Of a stretch of DNA of 8,348 nt, positions 1-6,356 are shown in pieces. The position numbers and the translations under genes were made by a program. The stretch covers positions 1-8,348 of the forward strand of contig JAEZIV010000309.1 in assembly GCA_023436515.1 (NCBI GenBank), in the 5' to 3' direction. The DNA is from Bacillota bacterium (GTDB lineage: Bacteria > Bacillota > Clostridia > Acetivibrionales > DSM-1351). The first letter of the stretch is position 1. Each line of letters starts with the position of its first letter. The notes below the pieces were generated by a model. The model did no database searches, was not told the DNA's origin, and saw only the letters and a list, made by a program, of their open reading frames with translations.

Positions 1-1
1 G

Positions 2-502
2 GCCAACTCCGGGAACATCTCTGTAAACTTAGAGAATATTAATGTAGAGGCTTTGGTTTCACAAGGTCTTGGAGAGCTTTCAGATAAAATTGAAGCATCT
101 GGACTTACTATTAAAACCAGCTTTCCATCAGATAAAGCCTGTGTATATGCAGATGGTAAATTGCTCTGGAGAGTCATGGAAAATCTTTTATCAAATGTAT
201 TTAAGTATGCTCTCTCAGGTTCAAGAGTTTATTTGGATGTTATTGAGGCTGGCGGAAATGTCCAAATTATCCTTAAAAACATTTCAGCTTATGAGTTAAA
301 TGTTGACCCTGAGGAACTTATGGAAAGGTTTAAGCGAGGCGATACCTCCCGCCACAGTGAGGGATCGGGGCTTGGGCTTTCTATCGCCAAAAGCCTAACT
401 GAGCTTCAGGGCGGAAGCTTTTCAATAAATATTGATGGGGATCTTTTTAAAGCTGTAATAGAACTGCCTAAAAGCCAATTGCTGCAGCTTGAAAGCAGAT
501 AA
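2..502 (+). CDS. Sensor histidine kinase, C-terminal catalytic part (5' truncated by window edge)
   Basis: This is the ATP-binding (HATPase_c) end of a membrane sensor histidine kinase, which would phosphorylate a partner response regulator. The frame is open to the window edge, so 166 residues are visible and the sensor, HAMP and phospho-histidine parts lie outside. A TTG at 53 is only an internal codon. Visible motifs, counted from the first complete codon: N box WRVMENLLSNVFKYA (about 56-70, with N61, N65 and K68), F box around F110 (ERFKRGD) and G2 box GSGLGLSIAKSL (121-132). The usual DxGxG G1 box is replaced by KNISAYEL (92-99). From memory this is a recurrent pattern in Firmicute kinases of the VanS-like type, where the NIS-to-ERF stretch replaces G1. 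The gene ends in TAA and is followed by a terminator, so it is probably the last gene of a two-component operon. Family is secure; signal and partner cannot be told. Confidence 0.93.
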   Translation, partial: ANSGNISVNLENINVEALVSQGLGELSDKIEASGLTIKTSFPSDKACVYADGKLLWRVMENLLSNVFKYALSGSRVYLDVIEAGGNVQIILKNISAYELNVDPEELMERFKRGDTSRHSEGSGLGLSIAKSLTELQGGSFSINIDGDLFKAVIELPKSQLLQLESR

Positions 503-597
503 TTTGGGCTTGTGGCAACCCTGACAGCATACTTCTCATTTCGCAGGTGGGTGCTACTTGAACTTATGTGCCCTTAGAAAAGGCGTTGAACTAAAAG

Positions 598-637
598 AGG
601 CGGTGTCTGAGATTAACTCGGCACCGCTTTCATTATT
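598..637. terminator. Bidirectional intrinsic terminator between convergent genes
   Basis: A hairpin has left arm 600-611 (GCGGTGTCTGAG) and right arm 617-627 (CTCGGCACCGC). It pairs over eleven base pairs with one bulged T (608), one G-T wobble (606/621) and a five-base loop (ATTAA). On the plus strand it is followed by TTTCATTATT. On the minus strand it is followed by CTCTTTTAG. It lies about 100 bases after the kinase stop and about 50 bases beyond the adenylyltransferase stop on the other strand, so it can end transcription from both sides. The T tracts are imperfect, so strength is uncertain. I see nothing convincing in the rest of the 503-684 gap. Confidence 0.75.
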
Positions 638-684
638 CCTCGTGAACTAGTTAGCTTTTAACGAAGGTAGGCTCCCACAGCGCA

Positions 685-1554
685 CTAATATATGGTTTGA
701 ACATTTTTAGGGAGCTGCCTGACATGCTTCAGATATTCCAACACAGCTTCATCCTCCTCCAGAGGGTAGGTATAGTTAAAAAAGCAGGCTACCTGCAGAG
801 CCTTCTTCCTGAACAAATCACACATGGCAAAAAGTGAATCCCATATGCTTTCCTCAGTCAGGATAGGAAATGTTTGCTCATATTGATACCAATCCTCAGC
901 CGAAAGATACTGTTTTAAATGCTTACTTCTTTTACCCGGGTTGACCTTGAAATCATTTTCAATACCAATTGACCAGTTTAGTATTTCATATAGCTGATGG
1001 CGTATATCCTGCTCCAGTATGCTCTTGGCTAAGGGAAGCCCTTCCCTCCACAGCTCCTTTGCAACGTAGGGGCACAGCCACCAAAACTCATTACAAATGT
1101 CGCTGAACTGCTTTCCGGAAGGTGCCTTGATATAATAGTACTCACTGTCTGTCTCAGGAAAGTCGGACAGAATGCCTTCTTTATCACACAAAACCACCGT
1201 TGGTTCAGCATTTAGCTTCAGGTCCTCTACAGTACAGATTGTTAAATCAATTCTGGTACCATCCTTGAATTGCATCAAGTATACAAAGGGCTTGTTGCTA
1301 TTGTAGTCATAGGGGTGGTTGTGCCAATCAACCGGTAGCTGCATTATCATACGCTCTCCAAAGACATTTATCCATTCCGGAGAACTTACAAAAGGTCTTA
1401 CCTCTGTGACAATATAAACGATATCATAATCTTGAAAACAGTCTTTTGCAATGGCTTTATCAGCTCTGGAACCATTGAGCAAAACTGCTCTTACACTAGG
1501 GTCAGCCTTTGCAACACCTAAAATAAGGTCAAGCATTTCCTTTTCACTTCGCAT
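685..1554 (-). CDS. Aminoglycoside 6-adenylyltransferase, ANT(6)/AadK-AadE family
   Basis: The predicted enzyme transfers AMP from ATP to the 6-hydroxyl of streptomycin, inactivating it in the cytoplasm. At 289 residues it matches the usual 280-300 of the family, and the N-terminus MRSEKEMLDLILGVA is close to AadE/AadK as I remember them. The nucleotidyltransferase signature is intact: G28-S29-R30, then the metal-binding pair D42-Y43-D44 in FQDYDIVYIV, and a third acidic residue D103 in RIDLTI. The later block CNEFWWLCPYVAKELW (about 154-169) also fits the family. The start is ATG, with AAGGGG about 12 bases upstream, a little far. The gene follows the acetyltransferase gene by 65 bases on the same strand with no terminator between, so the two are probably co-transcribed. 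Divergence from the acquired aadE type suggests an intrinsic chromosomal copy. Substrate range is inferred from family only. Confidence 0.9.
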   Translation of the reverse strand: MRSEKEMLDLILGVAKADPSVRAVLLNGSRADKAIAKDCFQDYDIVYIVTEVRPFVSSPEWINVFGERMIMQLPVDWHNHPYDYNSNKPFVYLMQFKDGTRIDLTICTVEDLKLNAEPTVVLCDKEGILSDFPETDSEYYYIKAPSGKQFSDICNEFWWLCPYVAKELWREGLPLAKSILEQDIRHQLYEILNWSIGIENDFKVNPGKRSKHLKQYLSAEDWYQYEQTFPILTEESIWDSLFAMCDLFRKKALQVACFFNYTYPLEEDEAVLEYLKHVRQLPKNVQTIY

Positions 1555-1569
1555 AGTTGTTGTATTCCC

Positions 1570-1619
1570 CTTAAATAAGCTATAGAAATTGTCACACAGA
1601 TTAGTGCTTTAATAAGCTA
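1570..1619. repeat. Short direct repeat in the gap between the two resistance-type genes
   Basis: CTTAAATAAGCTA (1570-1582) and CTTTAATAAGCTA (1607-1619) match at 12 of 13 positions with a 37-base period. They fill much of the 65-base spacer upstream of the adenylyltransferase start, and the left copy adjoins that gene's ribosome binding site. Their role is unknown, and chance similarity in AT-rich DNA is possible. Confidence 0.35.
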
Positions 1620-2132
1620 CTATTCTATTATCCTCTTTTCCCAGTATATCAATTCGCTATCTCTTGATACCTCGGACATCCCGCATTTTTGTAATAGCTT
1701 TTTAGATCCGATGTTATCAAGCAAGCAATCAGCTTTAATGATTTTTACTTCTGCCTGTTGTGCTGCCCAATCCATCAGCGCACAGGCCAATTCATAACCA
1801 TAGCCCTTCTGCTGCTCCTCAGGAATCAAGCCAAAGCCTATTTCAATTTCCCCAGCTTCGTTTGGCTCCCCTTTAAAACCAGCGTCTCCTATGACAGTCA
1901 TACCGTCCTTTTTAACAACCATCCATACGTCAAATCCGCTGACAACATCATTTTTATTCATATTATCCTTTATAAAGTGCAGAATATCCATTGTGTCAGG
2001 CAAGGGCCACTTCCCATTGTTATTTATGCCCATATTCATATACATATCGTTGTTACCGCTCAGAACACTGCAAATCATTGAATGTGTCATAGGAATAATA
2101 ATAAGTCTTTCTGTTACAAGCCTTTGAATCAA
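1620..2132 (-). CDS. GNAT family N-acetyltransferase, RimJ/RimL-like
   Basis: This 170-residue acetyl-CoA-dependent acetyltransferase has an unknown substrate. The N-terminus MIQRLVTERLIIIPM is the usual RimJ/RimL-type first strand (TERL). The acetyl-CoA pyrophosphate-binding loop is QQKGYG (about 107-112) after IEIGFGLIPEE. The C-terminal DNIGSKKLLQKCGM (about 139-152) is the usual N-x-x-S-x-x-L-x-x-K-x-G-(F/M) block. I chose the TTG at 2132 because AAAGGAG lies exactly eight bases upstream. A TTG twelve codons earlier in the same frame (2168) would start inside the ribosome binding site region, and it falls at or before the transcript start predicted from the promoter. It is the first gene of a two-gene unit with the aminoglycoside adenylyltransferase, which hints at a detoxification or resistance role. 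That is inference only, since such enzymes also act on ribosomal proteins and small amines. Confidence 0.88.
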   Translation of the reverse strand: MIQRLVTERLIIIPMTHSMICSVLSGNNDMYMNMGINNNGKWPLPDTMDILHFIKDNMNKNDVVSGFDVWMVVKKDGMTVIGDAGFKGEPNEAGEIEIGFGLIPEEQQKGYGYELACALMDWAAQQAEVKIIKADCLLDNIGSKKLLQKCGMSEVSRDSELIYWEKRIIE

Positions 2133-2140
2133 ATTGGATT

Positions 2141-2147
2141 CTCCTTT
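2141..2147 (-). promoter_or_regulatory. Ribosome binding site that fixes the acetyltransferase start
   Basis: On the minus strand this reads AAAGGAG, a strong Shine-Dalgarno match, followed by eight bases and then TTG. It argues for translation from 2132 rather than from the upstream in-frame TTG at 2168. Confidence 0.85.
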
Positions 2148-2170
2148 AGAATAATTATTTGTTACCAATT

Positions 2171-2200
2171 ATTGTATACACTAATTTAAAGCTAAGTCAA
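2171..2200 (-). promoter_or_regulatory. Sigma-A-type promoter for the acetyltransferase-adenylyltransferase unit
   Basis: On the minus strand a -35 TTGACT (2195-2200) is followed after 16 bases by TATACA (2173-2178), or after 18 bases by TACAAT (2171-2176). Transcription would begin near 2165, leaving a leader of roughly 30 bases before the TTG start. The -10 overlaps a perfect palindrome, TGTATACA (2173-2180). Whether a regulator uses that palindrome cannot be told. Confidence 0.7.
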
Positions 2201-2254
2201 GCTACACTTCAATTATGAAACATACTTGCACTAAATTAAAATAGTGGAAATTGC

Positions 2255-2283
2255 ATGACCGGATAAAGGAATAGGAATATAAT
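2255..2283 (+). promoter_or_regulatory. Probable promoter for the small plus-strand gene
   Basis: A perfect -10 hexamer, TATAAT (2278-2283), lies 17 bases after ATGACC (2255-2260), which matches four of six -35 positions. The sequence TAGGAATATA occurs twice around the -10 (2272-2281 and 2289-2298), a 17-base period that could be an operator or chance. Transcription would start near 2290, giving a leader of about 130 bases before the main ATG. Confidence 0.55.
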
Positions 2284-2357
2284 ATTAGTAGGAATATACA
2301 TCATCTGCAATTCAACTGTGCTTTTATAAAAGGTTTAAAGGCTAATAAAAATAAATA

Positions 2358-2364
2358 GAGGAGG
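2358..2364 (+). promoter_or_regulatory. Strong, misplaced ribosome binding site
   Basis: GAGGAGG is a near-perfect Shine-Dalgarno sequence, but it lies about 57 bases before the ATG of the downstream gene and 42 before its in-frame GTG, too far for either. The only start codon at normal distance is TTG at 2375, ten bases away, which opens a 14-codon ORF. Confidence 0.7.
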
Positions 2365-2374
2365 TAGCCAGTAA

Positions 2375-2419
2375 TTGCCATTTCTATTTTCACCTTGTGA
2401 AATGCTGTGCTGGGCATAA
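2375..2419 (+). CDS. Putative 14-codon leader ORF, translationally coupled
   Basis: Starting at TTG 2375 the frame reads MPFLFSPCEMLCWA and stops at TAA 2417-2419. The downstream gene's ATG begins two bases later (2422). The leader has a strong GAGGAGG ten bases upstream, while the downstream gene has only a weak GGG. Ribosomes ending the leader could therefore restart on the main gene. It could instead be the N-terminal piece of the main protein split by a frameshift, or a non-coding leader. No family is recognised, and the short, hydrophobic, Cys- and Trp-containing composition is only suggestive. Confidence 0.35.
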   Translation: MPFLFSPCEMLCWA

Positions 2420-2421
2420 TT

Positions 2422-2754
2422 ATGTTTAAGGAAAATGAAAAAATTTGCTATATCGATACCAGAGAAGGCGTAATTCTTAAGGCTAAATTTATTGAGACTA
2501 CTTCTGACGGCATGTGGATTACAATAAAGGGTGATGCTGTAAATACCTTTGTTTACAGCGATAATTGCGAAACAGTCCTATTCCCTAATTTTTCTGAGGC
2601 TCAAGCAGGACTGGATAACTATAAAAACAAGCTTAAGACCAAACTTTTAGATAATAATAACTATAGGAAAGATATAGTGAAACGCTTGCAAAAGCACGAA
2701 GGGGCACTCTACGCAGAAATTATAGGGGATATTCTTGATGAAAAAATTAAGTAG
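2422..2754 (+). CDS. Hypothetical protein, small, unrecognised
   Basis: This gene encodes a 110-residue soluble protein with no signal peptide or membrane segment, which I do not recognise. The first 60 residues (ICYIDTREGVILKAKFIE, then MWITIKGDAVNTFVYSDN) read as alternating short beta strands, like a small SH3-like or PilZ-like barrel. The last 45 (LDNYKNKLKTKLLDNNNYRK onward) are charged and helical and end DILDEKIK. The start is uncertain: ATG 2422 is preferred, and GTG 2407 in the same frame would add five residues. Neither has a good ribosome binding site, which suits coupling to the leader ORF. The gene has its own likely promoter. Its stop lies inside the end of the convergent permease gene, with an eight-base overlap. 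Confidence 0.7.
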   Translation: MFKENEKICYIDTREGVILKAKFIETTSDGMWITIKGDAVNTFVYSDNCETVLFPNFSEAQAGLDNYKNKLKTKLLDNNNYRKDIVKRLQKHEGALYAEIIGDILDEKIK

Positions 2755-4120
2755 TACAGGTTTTTACAGATAGGTAAGCCATTATCAATAATAATTCCTT
2801 ACCTGGTATATGCCAATTAATTCCGAAAGCAATGGATATAATTGTGTATATTATAATTGCCGCACTAACAGCAATCAGTAAAACTGTTAATTTCGATTTC
2901 CAGCCCTTATTCAGCTCCCTAAAAAGTCTAAGCCCCCATAAAACCAGCAGGAGTCCGACTGCAGAAAGCAAAGCAAGTACTCCCGAAAGCTTAAGGGCGG
3001 TTGAGTACTCTACAGAAAGCTGACTTGCTGCAAAACCGGTAATACTATTACTGCTATAAATTGCTTCCTTTATTTTATCCCAGTAGAAGCCGAAATCAAA
3101 AATGTTATCCTGAGGGAGTAAGCTATTAGGTATATAGAAACTGAACCTTACTATAAGTAAAATACACGTAATAAATGCTGCAAGAGCTAAGGTAACAGGC
3201 ACAATTTGAAAATAAGCAAGCCTAGGCTGTTTTAGCATATCCCCAAGGTACTCACTCCCAAAACTCTGTTTCAAATTGCCTGTATAATTTGCTACACTTT
3301 TCCTGTATTGCTTAAGTAGTTCAAATATAAGCCCAACACCTATCAAAAGAAGCAGTATTCTAGAAAACTGGTCAATCAAAACACTAGCTTCATAATAGTC
3401 TGTTGTTTGATATAACCCGGTATTAATATAGTAATTTTCTCTGAGATTATTCTCCAGTTGATACTGACGGAATTTCTCACCTGCCAACACTCCACCCTGA
3501 ACGACCAAATCTTCAACCGGGTCTTTCTTTGGATCTAGAACACTCTCAAAGGGGATAAATACTTTTTCAACCCCATCCGAGTTAAGGAAGGAAATAAGAG
3601 AATTGTTGTTCTTGTACACTCCCACAATGCTATACTTCTGACCCAAAAGTGTTATCTCATTACCAACTACATCATAGGTTGTGAACAGCTTCTCAGCCAG
3701 AGTGTCACTGATGACAGCAGTATTTCTTCCTTTTTGTGCAGACGCCTCAGTAAAGAAGGCTCCCCTGATCATGTCCATTTTAAACAGCAGCGGATATTTC
3801 CATGAAGTTACAACAGCAGTCGCAGAGTAGCTCATCCCCCTGGCAGCTACGGTGGAAGCTATGTAATTCATGTATACAATATCGCAGTCAGGATCCTCTT
3901 CCTCCATCTGCCGGACATGATCAGGCCTTATCAGGTTTGAGGCGTCTTTATAATTCCTGTCAAGTAACATTTCCAGTCTCTCTGCCTTACCACCGTAATT
4001 TTCAAGGAAAGCCGGGGCTATACTAAAGGACACCAAAAAAAGACATATGAAAATGGTCATAAAGGTTAAGACAGTTCTATATGAATATTTATGAATTTTT
4101 GCTTCACTCACGCCACTCAC
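2747..4120 (-). CDS. MacB/FtsX-like ABC transporter permease
   Basis: This is the membrane subunit of a MacB-type ABC system, which moves substrate outside the cell using an ATPase encoded elsewhere. The 457 residues show TM1 at about 15-37, a large extracytoplasmic domain of MacB_PCD type (38-245), then TM2 252-270, TM3 303-327, TM4 376-398 and TM5 410-432. The PCD signature is RNTAVISDTLAEKLFTTYD (132-150) with VVGNEITLLGQKYSIVGV (151-168). MacB-type permeases usually end after the fourth segment, so TM5 and the hydrophobic tail at 442-451 are extra. The GTG start at 4120 overlaps the adaptor's TGA by four bases (GTGA). An alternative GTG at 4111 has a better-spaced GAGGTGA and is about equally likely. 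No ATPase domain is fused, and no terminator is visible after the stop. The pairing with an HlyD-type adaptor resembles Bacillus YknX/YknZ, so export of a peptide or lipid-like compound is inferred. Confidence 0.85.
   Translation of the reverse strand: MSGVSEAKIHKYSYRTVLTFMTIFICLFLVSFSIAPAFLENYGGKAERLEMLLDRNYKDASNLIRPDHVRQMEEEDPDCDIVYMNYIASTVAARGMSYSATAVVTSWKYPLLFKMDMIRGAFFTEASAQKGRNTAVISDTLAEKLFTTYDVVGNEITLLGQKYSIVGVYKNNNSLISFLNSDGVEKVFIPFESVLDPKKDPVEDLVVQGGVLAGEKFRQYQLENNLRENYYINTGLYQTTDYYEASVLIDQFSRILLLLIGVGLIFELLKQYRKSVANYTGNLKQSFGSEYLGDMLKQPRLAYFQIVPVTLALAAFITCILLIVRFSFYIPNSLLPQDNIFDFGFYWDKIKEAIYSSNSITGFAASQLSVEYSTALKLSGVLALLSAVGLLLVLWGLRLFRELNKGWKSKLTVLLIAVSAAIIIYTIISIAFGINWHIPGKELLLIMAYLSVKTCTT
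2772..2804. repeat. Inverted repeat inside the 3' end of the permease gene
   Basis: AGGTAAG (2772-2778) and CTTACCT (2798-2804) form a perfect seven-base-pair stem with a 19-base AT-rich loop. It lies just past the stop of the convergent plus-strand gene. No T tract follows on either strand, so I do not call it an intrinsic terminator. It is inside codons of the permease and may be fortuitous. Confidence 0.3.
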
Positions 4121-5421
4121 CTCAATTTAACCTGCATTCCGTCTAGAAGGAATTTGGTGCTATAGGTCACTACTTTAGAATCCGGCTCCAGTGCATCAGA
4201 TATGGCTGTTTTGTAGTCATCCGAATCCTCTACGTTAACTTCCATCTGCTCAACATATGTCTCATCACCAAGTACCCCTCCGCTGCGCTCCTTAATTATG
4301 TAAATGGCGTTTCTGCCGCCTGATTTTGTTATTGCGGAGTTAGGCAGTACAATGGGGTATTCAGAGCTTCGTTTTGTAGCTTTTACGTCAACCTCCTGAC
4401 CTTCCTTTAACGCCTTTATATCTTCCTCATCCAATTGTGGGTCAGCAGTAACTAAATATAAGCCCTTATCTGCATTATATTCCTTGCTTGAGATAATACT
4501 GTCAAAGGAGAGTTCCTCAGGAGTATCCACATTACAGCTTACGGTCTCTCCCTCGGCAAAAGCGTCAGATTTTATAGCATTGACTTCCCACATAATGGAC
4601 AGCTTTTGATTTTCATTAATTATTTCCAAAAGTGTCTCACCTTGACCTACATTGCTGCCCTGTTCAATATGTACAGCTTTGACTCTTCCGGAATAAGGGG
4701 CCATTATCTTTCCATTAACAGGCATGTTCTTTTTTATTCTTTCTATCTCAAGGCGATAAAGCTCAATTTCCTTGGTTTTTTCGCTGACCGTTCTTTTATA
4801 TTCTGCAGACCCTTCGGCAGCAGCTTTAGTGAGTGAGTCCAGCTGTCGCTGAATTTTAGCCATATCCCTCTTTGCTGCATCGACTTTTTCTTCTGCATCC
4901 TCTACACTCTTCCTGGGTTCTGCTCCCGCTTCATAAAGGGCTTTTATATCCAGGAGCTCCTTCTCACTCTTTTCAACTCTCTGCCCAGCTACTGCCAAAT
5001 CCTCCTGAATAGCCTTAATATCAGGATTAGTAAATGTTTCAGTGTATCTGGTCAGGTCATTTCTAAGCTTCTCCAGTTCGAAATCCCTTTTCTTCAGTTC
5101 CAGAAGAATTTCGTCCTCATCAACTACAGCAAGGACATCTCCCTTTTTTATTTCATCATTCTTTTTGACATTAACCTCAGTTATTTTCCAGTTGCCGTAG
5201 GACAATATCTTTTCTGTCCTCTTAAAATCCAGCTTTCCTGTTACCGGGGTTACTGTTTCAAGAAAACCCGATGAAGGTGACGTACAGTCTACCTCAGGCA
5301 AGAGTAAATTGTTAATGGTTTTAGATGAAAAGGTAAGGAGTAACACTAAAGCCAAAAATATAATTCCGGTTTTTTTAATCAACCTCTTCCTTTTTTCAAC
5401 ACGCAAGTTCTGTTCCGACAT
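4117..5421 (-). CDS. HlyD/RND-type periplasmic adaptor (membrane fusion protein)
   Basis: This 434-residue adaptor is anchored in the membrane and bridges a permease to the outside of the cell. Residues 18-33 form a single N-terminal membrane anchor after a basic stretch (EKRKRLIKK). The first half-lipoyl motif lies near 80-104 (ITEVNVKKNDEIKKGDVL) and a long charged coiled-coil hairpin spans about 104-234. The second half-lipoyl, GKIMAPYSGRVKAVHIEQGS, starts near 237, followed by a beta-barrel (about 273-352) and a membrane-proximal domain (356-434). I chose ATG 5421 because GGTGGAGG ends five bases upstream; a GTG four codons earlier (5433) lies within that site. It follows the MalG-like gene by 12 bases and overlaps the MacB-like permease gene by four, so adaptor and permease are almost certainly made together. 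In Bacillus YknXYZ an ATPase gene sits between adaptor and permease; here it is absent. Confidence 0.9.
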   Translation of the reverse strand: MSEQNLRVEKRKRLIKKTGIIFLALVLLLTFSSKTINNLLLPEVDCTSPSSGFLETVTPVTGKLDFKRTEKILSYGNWKITEVNVKKNDEIKKGDVLAVVDEDEILLELKKRDFELEKLRNDLTRYTETFTNPDIKAIQEDLAVAGQRVEKSEKELLDIKALYEAGAEPRKSVEDAEEKVDAAKRDMAKIQRQLDSLTKAAAEGSAEYKRTVSEKTKEIELYRLEIERIKKNMPVNGKIMAPYSGRVKAVHIEQGSNVGQGETLLEIINENQKLSIMWEVNAIKSDAFAEGETVSCNVDTPEELSFDSIISSKEYNADKGLYLVTADPQLDEEDIKALKEGQEVDVKATKRSSEYPIVLPNSAITKSGGRNAIYIIKERSGGVLGDETYVEQMEVNVEDSDDYKTAISDALEPDSKVVTYSTKFLLDGMQVKLR

Positions 5422-5426
5422 ATATA

Positions 5427-5434
5427 CCTCCACC
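5427..5434 (-). promoter_or_regulatory. Ribosome binding site fixing the adaptor start
   Basis: GGTGGAGG on the minus strand, five bases before ATG 5421, overlaps the last base of the preceding gene's TAG stop. It supports the shorter start and tight coupling of the two genes. Confidence 0.75.
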
Positions 5435-6339
5435 TACTTGATTCCTGATAAGGCTATTCCCTCAACTAAATAATTTTCCCCATATAAAAATATTAATAGA
5501 GCCGGCATCATATAGAGTATACCGCAGGCAAATGCCAGCCCAAGGTTTCCTTCATTGATTTTTGATAAAAATACTGATAAAGGGTGTAAAGTTTCATCCT
5601 TTAAGAAAATTAAAGGCTGTTCTACCATGTTCCAATTATCCACAAAAACCAGTATGGCTAAAGAAGCCATTGCTCCCTTACATTGTGGCAGAATAATTCT
5701 AATGAAAATGTTCATGATTCCTGCACCGTCAATTTTCCCCGCTTCACAATATTCGTCGGGTATAAACATCATAAATTGTCTCAAAAGAAATACTCCGAAG
5801 GTGGTAAAAATCCCCGGCAGAATAATTGCTAAATAGCTGCCCAGTAAATTCATCTGCTTAAGAATTATATAATTTGGTACTAAGGTTACCTGAAAGGGCA
5901 TCATCATTACAATGATGTAGACAAAGAACAATTTGTCTCTAAAGGGAAATCTTAATTTGCTGAAAGAAAAAGCCGCAAGAGAGGACACAAAAATCTGACC
6001 AACCACTATTGGAACCGTCACAAGGACAGAATTCCAAAACATCAGCAAAAACCTGGGCTTCCTTAAAAGGACCTCATAATATTGCATAAAGCTGATTTCA
6101 TCGGGAATTAGTTTAAACCCTGAATACTTAATTCCAACTGTAGCCGGGTTATCCGAGGTACTGTCAACATCGCTGCTCTCATCTAGTACATTATCTGAAG
6201 AGTAGGTAGAGATAACTTCCTTGTCGGTCATCATGGAATTTGTAAGCATGAACACCGCCGGAAACAATAATAAAAACGACAGAAAAATCAGCATGATGTA
6301 CTTTAAAATATTAACTGTACGTTTGTTATTCCGTAGCAA
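5434..6339 (-). CDS. CUT1-family carbohydrate ABC transporter permease, MalG-like
   Basis: This is one of two membrane subunits of a MalFGK-type importer for sugars or oligosaccharides. At 301 residues it is close to normal length for MalG-type permeases (about 275-300). Membrane segments are visible near 14-34, 104-126, 137-160, 170-190, 222-240 and 268-288. The cytoplasmic EAA loop that docks the ATPase is YCEAGKIDGAGIMNIFIRII (197-216), ending in L217-P218 and close to consensus. An insert of about 30 residues (43-74) between the first membrane segment and IPDEISFMQYY is rich in Ser and Asp, and would lie outside the cell. The start is TTG 6339, with an AGAGGGGGGAGG-like site 4-7 bases upstream. 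The gene begins 17 bases after the MalF-like stop and is followed 12 bases later by the adaptor gene. The substrate cannot be told. Confidence 0.92.
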   Translation of the reverse strand: MLRNNKRTVNILKYIMLIFLSFLLLFPAVFMLTNSMMTDKEVISTYSSDNVLDESSDVDSTSDNPATVGIKYSGFKLIPDEISFMQYYEVLLRKPRFLLMFWNSVLVTVPIVVGQIFVSSLAAFSFSKLRFPFRDKLFFVYIIVMMMPFQVTLVPNYIILKQMNLLGSYLAIILPGIFTTFGVFLLRQFMMFIPDEYCEAGKIDGAGIMNIFIRIILPQCKGAMASLAILVFVDNWNMVEQPLIFLKDETLHPLSVFLSKINEGNLGLAFACGILYMMPALLIFLYGENYLVEGIALSGIK

Positions 6340-6356
6340 TAATCCTCCCCCCTCTC

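Noticed and set aside
53..55. TTG at 53 as the start of a small kinase-like protein
   Set aside because: The frame is open to the left edge with family-like sequence upstream, and there is no ribosome binding site.
503..597. Possible riboswitch or small RNA after the kinase gene
   Set aside because: No conserved core or stable structure is visible apart from the terminator hairpin that follows.
2133..2168. Longer acetyltransferase start at TTG 2168
   Set aside because: The Shine-Dalgarno AAAGGAG lies inside that extension, and the promoter places transcription start about there. TTG 2132 is at ideal spacing.
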